The translations under genes and the position numbers were made by a program. This document shows, piece by piece, positions 34,591 through 45,617 of a stretch of 64,000 nucleotides of DNA (within the stretch, counting starts at the first letter, position 1; every line of letters starts with the position of its first letter). Under the pieces are notes generated by a model. The model had not been told where the DNA came from and ran no database searches. It worked only from the letters and a program-made list of their open reading frames with translations. The stretch lies in assembly GCF_007197575.1 (NCBI RefSeq), contig NZ_CP041616.1, forward strand, positions 1,736,001 through 1,800,000. Direction: 5' to 3'. The DNA comes from Ornithinimicrobium ciconiae. Its GTDB lineage: Bacteria > Actinomycetota > Actinomycetes > Actinomycetales > Dermatophilaceae.

Positions 34591-36495
34591 ATGGCCACTC
34601 GCCGACCCAACGACCGTCGACCCAACGACCGTCGACCCCTGACCCCCCGAGGCACCCGAGGCGTGGTGCACCCGCAGCGCCGGATGCGCATCATGCTGTT
34701 CGGCATCCTGGTCGTCTTCAGCCTCTTCGCCGCCCAGCTGGTCAAGCTGCAGGGACTGGAGGCCGAGAGCGTCTCGGCCGCCGCGATCGACCGGCGCCTG
34801 CACGAGGTCACCATCCCCGCCTCCCGCGGCACCATCTATGACGCCAAGGGCGTGGCGCTGGCCGAGTCGGTCGAGCGGCGCGACATCGTCGCCGACCCCA
34901 CCGCCGTGGTGACGTACACCAAGCGCATCGACGGCGAGCGCACCGAGGTCGGCTATGCGGGGGCCGCCGAGGAGATCGCCGAGGTCACCGGCGCCAGCGC
35001 CGAGGAGCTCGAGCAGATCCTGACGGACAAGCACGGTGCCCGCTGGACCCCGCTGGTCAAGGACGTCTCGCCGCTGACCTGGCAGAAGGTCCAGGCGCTG
35101 GGCATCCCCGGCATCTACTCCGAGCCGTTCAACAAGCGCACCTACCCCCTCGGCTCCTCCCTGGCCCCGCTGGTCGGCTGGGTGGGCTCCAGCGGGCTGC
35201 CCGCCAACGGCATCGAGCTGATGTTTGACGAGCGGCTCAACGGCAAGCCCGGCACCATGACCTACGAGCTCGGGGGCCGCGGCGAGATCATCACCACCGG
35301 CACCAGCAGCGAGGTCCCGGCCGTGCCGGGCGAGGACGTCCACCTCACGATCGACAGCGATCTGCAGTTCGTGGCCTACAACGCGGTCGCCACCGAGGTG
35401 CGCCGCAACGGCTCGCTGTCCGGATCGGCCATGGTCCTGGACGCCAACACCTGCGAGATCCTCGCCGCCGCGACCTACCCAGCCTTCGACCCCGCGGAGG
35501 CGCAGCAGACCTCCGAGAGCCTGCGCAACCCGCTCTTCGAGGATGTCTACGAGCCGGGCTCGACGTCCAAGGTGATCACCGCTGCCGCGGCGCTGGAGGA
35601 GGAGATCGTCGACGTCGAGACCCCGTTCGTGGTCCCCGACCGGCTGCCCCGCGGCGGCACCCGCTTCAAGGACTCCCACGACCCGGACACCCCCTACCTC
35701 ACCTTCGCCGGGATCCTCGCCACCTCCTCCAACATGGGCACGATCATGTATGCCGAGCACCTCCCGGACGAGGTCTTCTACCAGTACATGCGCGACTTCG
35801 GCATGGGCAACGCCGCGACGTTGGGCTTCCCCGGCCAGTCCGCCGGCTCGGTCCCCAAGGTCGAGGACTGGAGCGTGACCAGCAAGTACACGATGTACTT
35901 CGGGCAGGGCCTGGCCAGCACGATGATCCAGCAGATCGGCGTCTTCCAGACCGTCGCCAGCGGCGGCGTGCACTGCGACCCCAAGATCATCAAGGGCACC
36001 ACCGAGGAGGGCGGACGCTATGTCGCGGAGGGCTCCGCCGACAGCGACCGGGTGATCTCCGAGGAGACTGCCGCCGAGCTGACCTCGATCATGGAGTACG
36101 TCCCCAGCGAGGAGGGCACTGCCCGCAAGGCCGCCGTCGAGGGTTACCGGGTGGCGGGCAAGACCTCCACCGCGGACCGCTATGACCAGGACAAGGGCCG
36201 CTACTCCGGGGTGACCTCAGGATTCATCGGCTTCGCGCCGGCGGACGACCCCGAGCTCGTGGTCGCCGTCGTCATGCAGCGACCGACGCAGGGCAAGTGG
36301 GGCGGCGAGTTGGCCGGCCCCGTCTTCTCCGAGATCATGCGCTACGGCCTGACCTCACGGGGCGTGCAGCCCAGCACGACCGAGTCCCCGGACGTCAAGC
36401 TGGACTATGATCCCGACGCTCCGGCACCCAGGGATGTCGGTCCTGGTGCCACACTGGGCGACATTGCTATCCGAGACGAAGGGACGCCTCAGTGA
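34591..36495 (+). CDS. ftsI: Septal penicillin-binding protein (transpeptidase) FtsI
   Basis: The 634-residue class B PBP has an N-terminal repeat RRPNDRRPNDRRP and one helix (MLFGILVVFSLFAAQLVKLQ). The dimerisation/head region begins IPASRGTIYDAKGVALAESV. The transpeptidase domain has S324-T-S-K327 in YEPGSTSKVITA, S379-S-N381 in ATSSNMG, and the third motif K524-T-S in VAGKTSTADRYD. The more common form of that motif is KTG. It crosslinks septal peptidoglycan with FtsW. ATG 34591 is chosen because the AGGGAGG RBS (34575-34581) abuts the TTG at 34582, which is therefore unlikely to be the start. It overlaps murF by four bases. Confidence 0.95.
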   Translation: MATRRPNDRRPNDRRPLTPRGTRGVVHPQRRMRIMLFGILVVFSLFAAQLVKLQGLEAESVSAAAIDRRLHEVTIPASRGTIYDAKGVALAESVERRDIVADPTAVVTYTKRIDGERTEVGYAGAAEEIAEVTGASAEELEQILTDKHGARWTPLVKDVSPLTWQKVQALGIPGIYSEPFNKRTYPLGSSLAPLVGWVGSSGLPANGIELMFDERLNGKPGTMTYELGGRGEIITTGTSSEVPAVPGEDVHLTIDSDLQFVAYNAVATEVRRNGSLSGSAMVLDANTCEILAAATYPAFDPAEAQQTSESLRNPLFEDVYEPGSTSKVITAAAALEEEIVDVETPFVVPDRLPRGGTRFKDSHDPDTPYLTFAGILATSSNMGTIMYAEHLPDEVFYQYMRDFGMGNAATLGFPGQSAGSVPKVEDWSVTSKYTMYFGQGLASTMIQQIGVFQTVASGGVHCDPKIIKGTTEEGGRYVAEGSADSDRVISEETAAELTSIMEYVPSEEGTARKAAVEGYRVAGKTSTADRYDQDKGRYSGVTSGFIGFAPADDPELVVAVVMQRPTQGKWGGELAGPVFSEIMRYGLTSRGVQPSTTESPDVKLDYDPDAPAPRDVGPGATLGDIAIRDEGTPQ

Positions 36496-37889
36496 TCGAG
36501 TTGTCACTCGGCGAGATCGCCGAGGCAACGCACGGGCAGGTGCACCCACCGCAGGCCGCCGACACCCGCATCACCGCCACCGTCGTGACCGACTCTCGCG
36601 AGGCGCAGGCCGGGAGCCTGTATGTCGCACGCCGCGGTGAGCACGCCGACGGTCACGCCTACGTCGCGGCGGCTGCCGCCAACGGTGCCGTCGCCGCGCT
36701 CACCGAACGGGTCGTGGACGGGCTGCCGTGCGTCGTGGTCACCGACACCACCGACGGCTTCGCGGCACTGGGCCGCGAGGTCGTCGACCGCTGCACGGCC
36801 GCCGGGGGACTGCAGATCGTGGGCATCACCGGCTCCTCGGGCAAGACCTCCACCAAGGACCTCGCCGCGCAGGTCATCGCCCACCTGGGGGAGACGATCG
36901 CCCCGATCGCGTCCTACAACTCCGAGGTCGGGGTGCCGCTGACCGTGTGCCGGCTGACCGAGAGCACGCAGTATCTGGTTGCTGAGATGGGCGCCTCCGG
37001 CGTCGGTCACATCGAGTTCCTCACCGCGGTGGCCCCGCCGCGCATCGGCGTGGTCCTCAACGTCGGCACCGCCCACCTGGGTGAGTTCGGCAGCCGCGAG
37101 GCGATCGCCCACACCAAGGCCGAGCTGATCCGGGCGCTGCCCGCCGACGGCCTGGCCGTCCTCAACGCCGACGACCCGGTGGTCGTGGCGATGGCCGAGC
37201 AGAGCTCCGCGCGCGTCCAGACCGTCGGGCTGAGCCCGGACGCCGACGTGCGCGCCGACGACGTCGAGATCAACGTGCGCGGACAGGCCAGCTTCACCCT
37301 GGTGGTCCCGGGGGAGCGGCCGGTGCCCGTCGCGCTGCGACTGCACGGCCCGCACCACGTCGGCAACGCCCTGGCCGTCGCCGCGGTCGCCCACGAGCTG
37401 GGCCTGTCCGTCGAGGAAATCGCCGCCGCCCTGGGCGAGGCCGGTGCGGTCAGCCGGTGGCGGATGGAGGTCCACGAGCGGGCCGACGGCGTGACGATCG
37501 TCAACGACGCCTACAACGCCAATCCGGACTCGATGCGGGCCGCCCTGCGCTCCCTGGCGGTGATGCGCGGAGCCGGTCGGACCGTCGCCGTCATCGGGGC
37601 GATGCGCGAGCTGGGGGAGGACTCCGAGCGTGAGCACCGTGCCGTCGGTGAGCTCGCGGCCAGCCTGGGCATCGACCGGGTCGTGGCCATCGGACCGGAT
37701 GCCGCCGCGGTGGCGACCGGCTTCGAGGCGGCGGGTGGCCGGCATACGCACACCTGCGCCGACACCGACGAGGCCCGCGAGCTGCTCGAGTCCATCCTCG
37801 AGTCCGGCGACATCGCCCTGCTGAAGTCCAGCCGCGACTCCGGGCTGCGCTTCCTCGGCGACGCGCTGGTCGGGGAGGACCCTGCCTGA
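36492..37889 (+). CDS. murF: UDP-MurNAc-tripeptide--D-Ala-D-Ala ligase
   Basis: The 465-residue Mur ligase has an N-terminal substrate domain ([20 protein letters not shown]), ATP loop GSSGKT (114-119) with [13 protein letters not shown] after it, central motif [20 protein letters not shown], and C-terminal domain [20 protein letters not shown]. It adds D-Ala-D-Ala to the UDP-MurNAc-tripeptide in the cytosol. GTG 36492 overlaps the ftsI stop (GTGA). The order ftsI-murF without murE between them departs from many dcw clusters; murE must be elsewhere. Confidence 0.95.
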   Translation: MIELSLGEIAEATHGQVHPPQAADTRITATVVTDSREAQAGSLYVARRGEHADGHAYVAAAAANGAVAALTERVVDGLPCVVVTDTTDGFAALGREVVDRCTAAGGLQIVGITGSSGKTSTKDLAAQVIAHLGETIAPIASYNSEVGVPLTVCRLTESTQYLVAEMGASGVGHIEFLTAVAPPRIGVVLNVGTAHLGEFGSREAIAHTKAELIRALPADGLAVLNADDPVVVAMAEQSSARVQTVGLSPDADVRADDVEINVRGQASFTLVVPGERPVPVALRLHGPHHVGNALAVAAVAHELGLSVEEIAAALGEAGAVSRWRMEVHERADGVTIVNDAYNANPDSMRAALRSLAVMRGAGRTVAVIGAMRELGEDSEREHRAVGELAASLGIDRVVAIGPDAAAVATGFEAAGGRHTHTCADTDEARELLESILESGDIALLKSSRDSGLRFLGDALVGEDPA

Positions 37890-39004
37890 TGGTCACCCTC
37901 GTCCTGGCCGCCGGCATCGCCATGATCGTGGCCCTGGTCGGCACGCCGCTGTTCATCAGGTTCCTGGTGCGCCGGCAGTATGGCCAGTTCATCCGCGACG
38001 ACGGCCCGACCAGCCACCACACCAAGCGTGGCACGCCCACGATGGGTGGTGCGGTGATCATCGGTGCAGCGCTGATTGGCTACTTCGGGGCGCACCTGCT
38101 GCTGCAGCTGATCTCGGCGGCCGGGCTGATGGACTTCGGCGGCAACACGATGAGCATCAGCGGACTGCTCGTGCTCTTCCTGATGACCGGGATGGGCCTG
38201 GTCGGCTTCGCCGACGACTTCACCAAGATCTCCAAGGAGCGCAGCCTGGGGTTGCGCTCCCACGAGAAGCTCATCGGGCAGACGGTGGTCGCCGTCGCCT
38301 TCGCGGTGATGGCCCTGCAGTTCCCCGGCGACGCCTTCCGCACCCCGGCCAGCACCGCCGTCAGCTTCGTGCGCGACCTGCCCCTGGACTTCGCGGTCTT
38401 CGGCACGGTCGGCGCCCTGATCGCGTTCGTCATCTGGGCCAACATCATGATCGCCGGGGCCTCCAACGGGGTGAACCTGGTCGACGGGCTCGACGGGTTG
38501 GCCACCGGTGCCTCGGTGATGGCCTTCGGCGGCTATGTCCTGATCGGCATCTGGCAGTTCAACCAGAACTGTCAGGTCATCCCGGGTCCGAACTGTTATG
38601 ACGTGCGCGACGCCCACGATCTGGCCGTCGTCGCCGCCTGCATCGCCGGCGCCTGCTTCGGCTTCCTGTGGTGGAACGCCTCGCCGGCCAAGATCTTCAT
38701 GGGCGACACCGGCTCGCTGGCCCTGGGCGGCGCCCTCGCCGGCCTGGCGATCACCACCCACACCCAGCTGCTGATGATCTTCCTCGGCGGGCTGTTTGTG
38801 ATCGTCACGATGTCGGTGATCATCCAGGTGGCCTCGTTCAAGATGACCGGCAAACGCGTCTTCCGGATGGCGCCGCTGCATCACCACTTCGAGCTGCTGG
38901 GGTGGCACGAGGTGACCATCGTGGTCCGCTTCTGGATCATCCAGGGCCTGTGCGTGGCCGCCGGCCTGGGCATCTTCTATGCAGAGTGGGTGGTCTCGCT
39001 GTGA
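37889..39004 (+). CDS. mraY: Phospho-MurNAc-pentapeptide transferase (lipid I synthase)
   Basis: The 371-residue polytopic protein has about ten helices. Catalytic loops are visible: [20 protein letters not shown] (DD motif), [20 protein letters not shown] (NxxNxxDGxDGL) and [20 protein letters not shown], with [20 protein letters not shown] (HHH motif) near the end. It transfers phospho-MurNAc-pentapeptide to undecaprenyl phosphate. ATG 37889 shares one base with the murF stop, and the stop overlaps murD. Confidence 0.97.
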   Translation: MVTLVLAAGIAMIVALVGTPLFIRFLVRRQYGQFIRDDGPTSHHTKRGTPTMGGAVIIGAALIGYFGAHLLLQLISAAGLMDFGGNTMSISGLLVLFLMTGMGLVGFADDFTKISKERSLGLRSHEKLIGQTVVAVAFAVMALQFPGDAFRTPASTAVSFVRDLPLDFAVFGTVGALIAFVIWANIMIAGASNGVNLVDGLDGLATGASVMAFGGYVLIGIWQFNQNCQVIPGPNCYDVRDAHDLAVVAACIAGACFGFLWWNASPAKIFMGDTGSLALGGALAGLAITTHTQLLMIFLGGLFVIVTMSVIIQVASFKMTGKRVFRMAPLHHHFELLGWHEVTIVVRFWIIQGLCVAAGLGIFYAEWVVSL

Positions 39005-40520
39005 CGAGTCAGAGCGACGCAGGCGGGGGCCGGCTCGCCTCCCTCACCCACCGGGACGCCGACTGGTCCGGGCTGCGGGTCGTGGTGACCGGCCTGGGCA
39101 TCAGCGGTTTCGCCGCGGCCGACGCGCTGCTCGAGCGCGGGGCCCGGGTCATCGTAGTCGACGCCGGCAATGGCACCACCGAGCAGTCGGAGCGGGCCCG
39201 CATCCTGGACATCCTGGACGCCGACGTGCGCCTTGGCCCCGAGCACGTCACCGACCTTCCGACGTATGCCGACGGGCCAGTTGACCTGGTCGTCACCTCG
39301 CCCGGCTGGCGCCCCGACCACCCGGTGCTGACCGAGGCCGGGCGGGACGGCATACCGATCTGGGGGGAGGTGGAGCTGGCCTGGCGGATGCGACCGGCCA
39401 CCGGCGCCGCCCCGTGGCTGACGGTGACCGGCACCAACGGCAAGACCACCACCGTGCAGATGCTGGAGGCGATCCTGCGCGCCGACGGGCTGCGCGCCCT
39501 GGCCGTCGGCAATGTCGGCACCCCGATCATCGAGGCACTGCTCGACCCTGAGCCCTATGACGTGCTGGCCGTGGAGCTGTCCAGCTTTCAGCTGCACTGG
39601 TCGGAGTCGATCTCGGCGATGGCCTCCTGCGTGCTCAACGTGGCACCGGACCACCTGGACTGGCACGGCGGCGAGGGGGCCTATGCCGCGGCCAAGGCCA
39701 AGATCTATGAGCACACCCAGGTGGCCTGCGTCTACAACGTGGAGGACCCGGCGACCGAGGCGATGGTCGAGGAGGCCGACGTCATCGAGGGCTGCCGGGC
39801 GATCGGGTTTACCCTGGGCACCCCCAACCTGTCGATGCTCGGTGTGGTCGATGACGTGCTGGCCGACCGGGCCTTCGTCGCCGAGCGCACGAGCTCGGCG
39901 GCCGAGCTGGCCACCCTGCGCGACCTGACCGGTGGGGACGAGAGCCTGGCCCCGCCGCCACACCTGGTCGCCGACGCCCTCGCCGCGGCCGCCCTGGCCC
40001 GGGCCTATGGCGTGACCTCGGCCGCCGTCCAGCGCGGGCTGCGCGAGTTTCGTCCCGCCGAGCACCGGATCACCGAGCTGGAGCCGGTGGACGGGGTGCG
40101 CTTCGTCAACGACTCGAAGGCGACCAACCCACACGCCGCCGCGGCCTCGCTGAGCGCCTATGCGCACATCGTGTGGATCGCCGGTGGTCAGCTCAAGGGT
40201 GCCGACGTCGATGCCCTCGTGGCCGGGGCGGCCGGGCGGCTGCGCGGTGCCGTGCTGTTGGGCCAGGACCGGGCGCTGATCGCGGCCGCGCTGGCCCGAC
40301 ACGCGCCCGACGTCCCCGTCGTGGAGGTGCCCAGCGGAGACACTACAGATGTGACTGCTGTGATGGATGAGGCGCTTGAGGCTGCCGTGACCATGGCCGC
40401 GCCGGGTGACGTGGTGCTGCTGGCGCCGGCGGCCGCCTCCCTGGACATGTTCGTCAACTACGGGGCCCGGGGTGACGCCTTCACCGAAGCGGTGCAGCGG
40501 AGGTCGACCGGGGACCGGTC

Positions 40521-40524
<4 letters not shown>
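39001..40524 (+). CDS. murD: UDP-MurNAc-L-Ala--D-Glu ligase
   Basis: The 507-residue protein has an N-terminal Rossmann-like domain ([20 protein letters not shown]), [19 protein letters not shown] loop [30 protein letters not shown], and C-terminal [18 protein letters not shown] with [20 protein letters not shown]. It ligates D-Glu to UDP-MurNAc-L-Ala. GTG 39001 overlaps the mraY stop (GTGA) and is preferred over in-frame codons inside mraY. A short Gly-rich N-terminal extension (about 20 residues) precedes the family start. The end overlaps ftsW (ATGA). Confidence 0.96.
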
Positions 40525-41774
<1,250 letters not shown>

Positions 41775-41789
41775 TCGGAGCTGCTCCTC

Positions 41790-42980
41790 ATGAACAACTC
41801 GACCGACCCTCTCTCCGAGTCCGCACAGCACCCACCCACCGCGACCGGACCAGCATCGCTGTCCGTGGTGCTCGCCGGTGGTGGCTCGGCAGGCCACGTC
41901 AACCCGTTGCTGGCCACCGCCGACGTCCTGCGGGCGCTGGTGCCGGACGTGCGGATCACGGTGCTCGGCACGGAGGAGGGCCTGGAGGCTCGCCTGGTGC
42001 CCGAGCGCGGCTATGACCTCAGGTTCCTGCCCAAGGTGCCCTTCCCGCGCCGCCCCAACGCGGCTGCGCTGAAGTTCCCCGGCTCGATGCGCGCGGCGAT
42101 CACCACCGCAACCGACGTGCTCCGCGAGGTCGGTGCCGATGTGGTGGTGGGCTTCGGCGGCTACGTGGCCACCCCGGCATACCTCGCCGCACGGCGCACC
42201 AAGACCCCCCTGGTGATCCACGAGGGCAACGCCCGCCCCGGCCTGGCCAACCGACTCGGTGCGCGGTTCACCGAGCACGTGGCGACCACCTTTGCCAGCA
42301 CCCCGCTGCGGGGTGCGGAGGTGATCGGGCTGCCGATGCGCGCGGAGATCACCGACCTGGACCGGGGTGCGCTGCGCGGCGAGGCCCTGGAGCACTTCGG
42401 GCTGCGCGGGGACCGCACCACCCTGCTGGTCTTTGGCGGCTCGCTCGGGGCGCAGCGGCTCAACGACAGCTTCCCGGCCGCGGCGCCGGACCTGCGGGCC
42501 GCCGGGGTGCAGGTGCTGCACCTGACCGGTGCCGGCAAGCCCGTGCACGTCGAGCCGGACGAGCAGTGCCCCTATGTCGCCCGCGACTACACCGACCGGA
42601 TGGACCTGGCGTATGCCGTGGCCGAACTGGCCGTGGGCCGCGCCGGGGCCGGCACGGTCTGTGAACTGACGGCCGTCGGGGTGCCGGCGATCTATGTGCC
42701 GCTGCCGATCGGCAACGGGGAGCAGCGCCTCAACGCCCAGGATGTGGTGGCTGCGGGCGGCGGGATCCTCGTCGACGACGGCGATGTCACCCCACAGTGG
42801 GTGCGCGAGAGCGTGCTGCCGCTGCTGGCCGACCGGGACCGGCTCGCCCTGATGGCCGATGAGGCCGCGGTGATGGGCAACCGGGACGCGGCCGAGGTGC
42901 TGGCCACGATGGTGCTCGCGGCCGCTGGCCATGACGCAGGCGCCGCCGGGGGCGCGCCGACGGGGAGCCCCACGGCATGA
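41790..42980 (+). CDS. murG: Lipid II synthase MurG (GlcNAc transferase)
   Basis: The 396-residue GT-B protein has the donor/phosphate loop GGGSAGHVNPLLA (30-42) in the N-terminal domain, GFGGYVATPAYLAA, HEGNARPGLANR, and the C-terminal LLVFGGSLGAQRLND, AVGRAGAGTVCELTAVGVPA and PLPIGNGEQRLNAQ. It adds GlcNAc to lipid I on the inner membrane face. A Ser/Pro/Thr-rich 22-residue N-terminal extension precedes the fold. It starts 15 bp after ftsW and overlaps murC (ATGA). Confidence 0.96.
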   Translation: MNNSTDPLSESAQHPPTATGPASLSVVLAGGGSAGHVNPLLATADVLRALVPDVRITVLGTEEGLEARLVPERGYDLRFLPKVPFPRRPNAAALKFPGSMRAAITTATDVLREVGADVVVGFGGYVATPAYLAARRTKTPLVIHEGNARPGLANRLGARFTEHVATTFASTPLRGAEVIGLPMRAEITDLDRGALRGEALEHFGLRGDRTTLLVFGGSLGAQRLNDSFPAAAPDLRAAGVQVLHLTGAGKPVHVEPDEQCPYVARDYTDRMDLAYAVAELAVGRAGAGTVCELTAVGVPAIYVPLPIGNGEQRLNAQDVVAAGGGILVDDGDVTPQWVRESVLPLLADRDRLALMADEAAVMGNRDAAEVLATMVLAAAGHDAGAAGGAPTGSPTA

Positions 42981-44575
42981 CGGCCGGGGTCAACGACCGC
43001 TTCGACTTCACCGCCCCGGTGCCACCGGTGCACCAGCTCGGAGCCGTCCACTTCATCGCGATCGGGGGCGCCGGCATGTCGGGCGTCGCCCGGCTCTTCC
43101 TGGCCGCCGGGGTGAGCGTGTCCGGCTCCGACGCCCGCGACAGCGCCACGCTGCGGGCCCTGGAGGCCGAGGGGGCGACGGTCTTCGTGGGTCAGCGCGC
43201 TGACAACCTCGGCGCCGACGTGCAGACCGTGGTGATCTCCTCGGCGATCCGGGAGACCAACCCGGAGCTGGCTGCCGCCCGGGAGCGCGGCCTGCGGGTG
43301 CTGCACCGGGCTCAGGGCATCGCCGCGCTGCTGCCGGGCCGCTCGGCTGTGGCCGTGGCTGGGGCCAACGGCAAGACGACGACCAGTGGCATGCTGACGA
43401 CCGCACTGCAGCACAGTGGGGCGGATCCGGCCTACGTCCTGGGCTCGGAGCTGACCACCCCCAGCGGGCGGGGCACCAACGCGGCACCGGGCAGCGGACC
43501 GTTCGTCATCGAGGCGGACGAGAGCGACGGGTCGTTCCTGACCTATCGCCCGCAGGTGGCCGTGGTGACCAACATCAAGGCCGACCATCTCGACTTCTAT
43601 GGCGACCTGGCCACGATCGAGGCCACCTTCGCCACCTTCGCCGCCACCATCCGCCCGGGCGGGCTGCTGGTGGCGGCCGCCGACGATCCGGGGGCGGTGG
43701 CACTGGCGGACAGGCACCGGGCTGCCGGGGGAGCGGTGGTGACCTTCGGGACGTCCGAGGCCGCCGACGTGCGCCTGGGCGACCTGGCGCCGGACGCGAT
43801 GACCGCGACCGCGCAGCTCACCTGGCAGCGGGACGTCGGCGACGTCTCGGCCGGCACGACCCGCACCCTCACCGTGCCCATGCCGGGGGCGCACAACCTG
43901 GCCAACGCCGCGGCCGCACTGGTGGCGGCGACGGCCGGACTGGGGCAGGGCCTGGACGCCGTCCTGGCCGGCCTGGCGGTCTATCCGGGGACCCATCGCC
44001 GGTTCGAGCTGGTCGGTGAGGCCGGCGGCGTCCGGATCGTCGACGACTATGCCCACAACCCCGACAAGGTCGCTGCCGTGGTCCGCGCCGGGCGCGGGCT
44101 CGTCGACGCGAGCGACGACGCGGGCGACGACGCGGGCGACGACGCGGGCGCCACCGACTCGACCGCTCCCACCGGCATCGCTGCCGCTGTCACGGACGTC
44201 CCCGCTGCGCCCGCACGCAGGTTGGTCGTGGTCTTTCAGCCACACCTGTTCACCCGCACCCGCGACTTTGCCCGCGACTTCGCCGAGGGGCTCTCGGCCG
44301 CCGACGTCGTGGTGCTGATGGACGTCTATGCCGCCCGGGAGGACCCGCTGGAGGGCATCAGCGGTGCCACCATCGCCGACCTCGTCCGAGGTCCCGAGGT
44401 GCACTATGTCGCCGACCGGGATCAGGTGGTGGCCCACGTGGCAGACCTGGCCAGGCCGGGGGACCTGCTGCTGCTCGTCGGGGCTGGCGACATCACCGAG
44501 CTGGGCGCTCCGCTGCTGGCCCGCCTCGCTGCAGTCACCGGCGCAGACCGCGACCTCGAGGAGAGGTTGACATGA
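42977..44575 (+). CDS. murC: UDP-MurNAc--L-Ala ligase
   Basis: The 532-residue protein has GAVHFIAIGGAGMSGVARLF at the N-terminus, ATP loop AVAGANGKTTTSGMLTTAL, VIEADESDGSFLTYRPQVAV, and FELVGEAGGVRIVDDYAHNP with QPHLFTRTRDFARDFAEGLS in the C-terminal domain. It ligates L-Ala to UDP-MurNAc. It is longer than usual because of a low-complexity insert (about residues 375-412) with DDAGDDAGDDAG repeats between the YAHNP motif and the next strand. That insert is likely a surface loop. It overlaps ftsQ (ATGA). Confidence 0.95.
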   Translation: MTAGVNDRFDFTAPVPPVHQLGAVHFIAIGGAGMSGVARLFLAAGVSVSGSDARDSATLRALEAEGATVFVGQRADNLGADVQTVVISSAIRETNPELAAARERGLRVLHRAQGIAALLPGRSAVAVAGANGKTTTSGMLTTALQHSGADPAYVLGSELTTPSGRGTNAAPGSGPFVIEADESDGSFLTYRPQVAVVTNIKADHLDFYGDLATIEATFATFAATIRPGGLLVAAADDPGAVALADRHRAAGGAVVTFGTSEAADVRLGDLAPDAMTATAQLTWQRDVGDVSAGTTRTLTVPMPGAHNLANAAAALVAATAGLGQGLDAVLAGLAVYPGTHRRFELVGEAGGVRIVDDYAHNPDKVAAVVRAGRGLVDASDDAGDDAGDDAGATDSTAPTGIAAAVTDVPAAPARRLVVVFQPHLFTRTRDFARDFAEGLSAADVVVLMDVYAAREDPLEGISGATIADLVRGPEVHYVADRDQVVAHVADLARPGDLLLLVGAGDITELGAPLLARLAAVTGADRDLEERLT

Positions 44576-45495
44576 AGGAGACCGTGAAGACCGCTCCCAA
44601 GAAGTCCACCCGGGCGACCGAGCAGAAAGCCGCGAGCACCAAGACGTCCCGCTTCCGCTTCGGCTCCCGACGCTCGGGCACGGCCCATCCCAAACTACGG
44701 CAGCGAGCCGCCGAGGTGCGCCGCCGTCCCTGGCGTCTGGCCGGCGTGCTGGCGCTCATCGCCGCACTGGTGGGCGGAGTGATCTATCTGTTCGGCTTCT
44801 CCACGGTCTTTGCCGTCGAGGACGTCACCGTCACCGGTGCCAACGGGGAGATCGCCGACGGCGCCCACGACCTGGCCGCACAGCACACGGGTCGACCGAT
44901 GGCACGAGTCAGCACCGAGCACCTGGAGAGCCAGGTGCTCGAGGATCTGCGCATCGCCTCAGTCGACGTGGGCCGCTCGTGGCCCTCGACCATCACCCTC
45001 GACCTGAGGTTGCGGGAGCCGGCGCTGGTCCTCAACCAGAGCGGCGTGCAGGGCCTGTACCTCGTCGACGCCGAGGGCGTCATCTATGACACGGTCGCCG
45101 AGGCCCCCGCGGAGGTGCCCGTGGCGCGAGGCCCCAAGGGCGACGTGGACCCCGAGGACCTCCGGGCGCTGCAGGCCGTGCCCGCCGCGCTGCCGGCCAC
45201 GGTGGCCGACCACGCCGAGGGGCTCCGCCTGCGCGACGGTGGCCAGATCACGTTCACCGTGGGCGCCATCGAGGTCATCTGGGGCGACGGCGCCAACGCC
45301 GAGCTCAAGGGGCGCGTGCTCGAGGGACTGCTGGCGCAGGACGGCCTGGACCCCGGCTTTGACACCGGCCTGGAGAGTGGCACAGAAGACGACGAGGACG
45401 TTGTGGAGGCGGGCGAAGAGCCTCTCGTGATCGACCTGAGCACACCGTCCACGCCTGTTGTGACCGGTCTGCAGACTGCCGAACCGACCGAATGA
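44572..45495 (+). CDS. ftsQ: Cell division protein FtsQ
   Basis: The 307-residue bitopic protein has a basic cytoplasmic N-terminus (KKSTRATEQKAASTKTSRFR), one helix (LAGVLALIAALVGGVIYLFG, about 62-82), a POTRA domain (VEDVTVTGANGEIADGAHDL) and FtsQ/DivIB beta domain (GRSWPSTITLDLRLREPALV). The tail is acidic (TEDDEDVVEAGEEPLVIDLS). It links FtsZ-stage and FtsWI-stage divisome proteins. ATG 44572 overlaps murC. A 122-bp spacer with a palindrome separates it from ftsZ. Confidence 0.93.
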   Translation: MKETVKTAPKKSTRATEQKAASTKTSRFRFGSRRSGTAHPKLRQRAAEVRRRPWRLAGVLALIAALVGGVIYLFGFSTVFAVEDVTVTGANGEIADGAHDLAAQHTGRPMARVSTEHLESQVLEDLRIASVDVGRSWPSTITLDLRLREPALVLNQSGVQGLYLVDAEGVIYDTVAEAPAEVPVARGPKGDVDPEDLRALQAVPAALPATVADHAEGLRLRDGGQITFTVGAIEVIWGDGANAELKGRVLEGLLAQDGLDPGFDTGLESGTEDDEDVVEAGEEPLVIDLSTPSTPVVTGLQTAEPTE

Positions 45496-45512
45496 GGGAA
45501 CCCTGAGATCGT

Positions 45513-45568
45513 TTGACCTCAACTTGAGGTGTAACGGGCTGGGCGTGTGCGGGGTGAGGACGTATGCT
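45513..45568 (+). promoter_or_regulatory. ftsZ leader: 15-bp perfect palindrome and -10-like box
   Basis: Bases 45516-45530 form an exact inverted repeat (7-bp arms around one base) that overlaps a TTGACC -35-like hexamer (45513-45518). TATGCT at 45563-45568 resembles a -10 but has no good -35 at standard distance. The palindrome is a likely regulator site controlling an extra ftsZ promoter. Confidence 0.55.
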
Positions 45569-45617
45569 CGCACAGAAGTAACAACCCCCTGCAGGGCAAT
45601 TTAGGAAGGGTCCACCT

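Noticed and set aside
44100..44200. Frameshift or insertion error in murC at the DDAG repeats
   Set aside because: The frame and flanking Mur ligase motifs are intact on both sides. It is a low-complexity loop, not an error.
45516..45530. SoxR box upstream of ftsZ
   Set aside because: The arms resemble CCTCAA/TTGAGG, but the spacing is shorter than in known SoxR sites. I kept it only as an unnamed palindrome.
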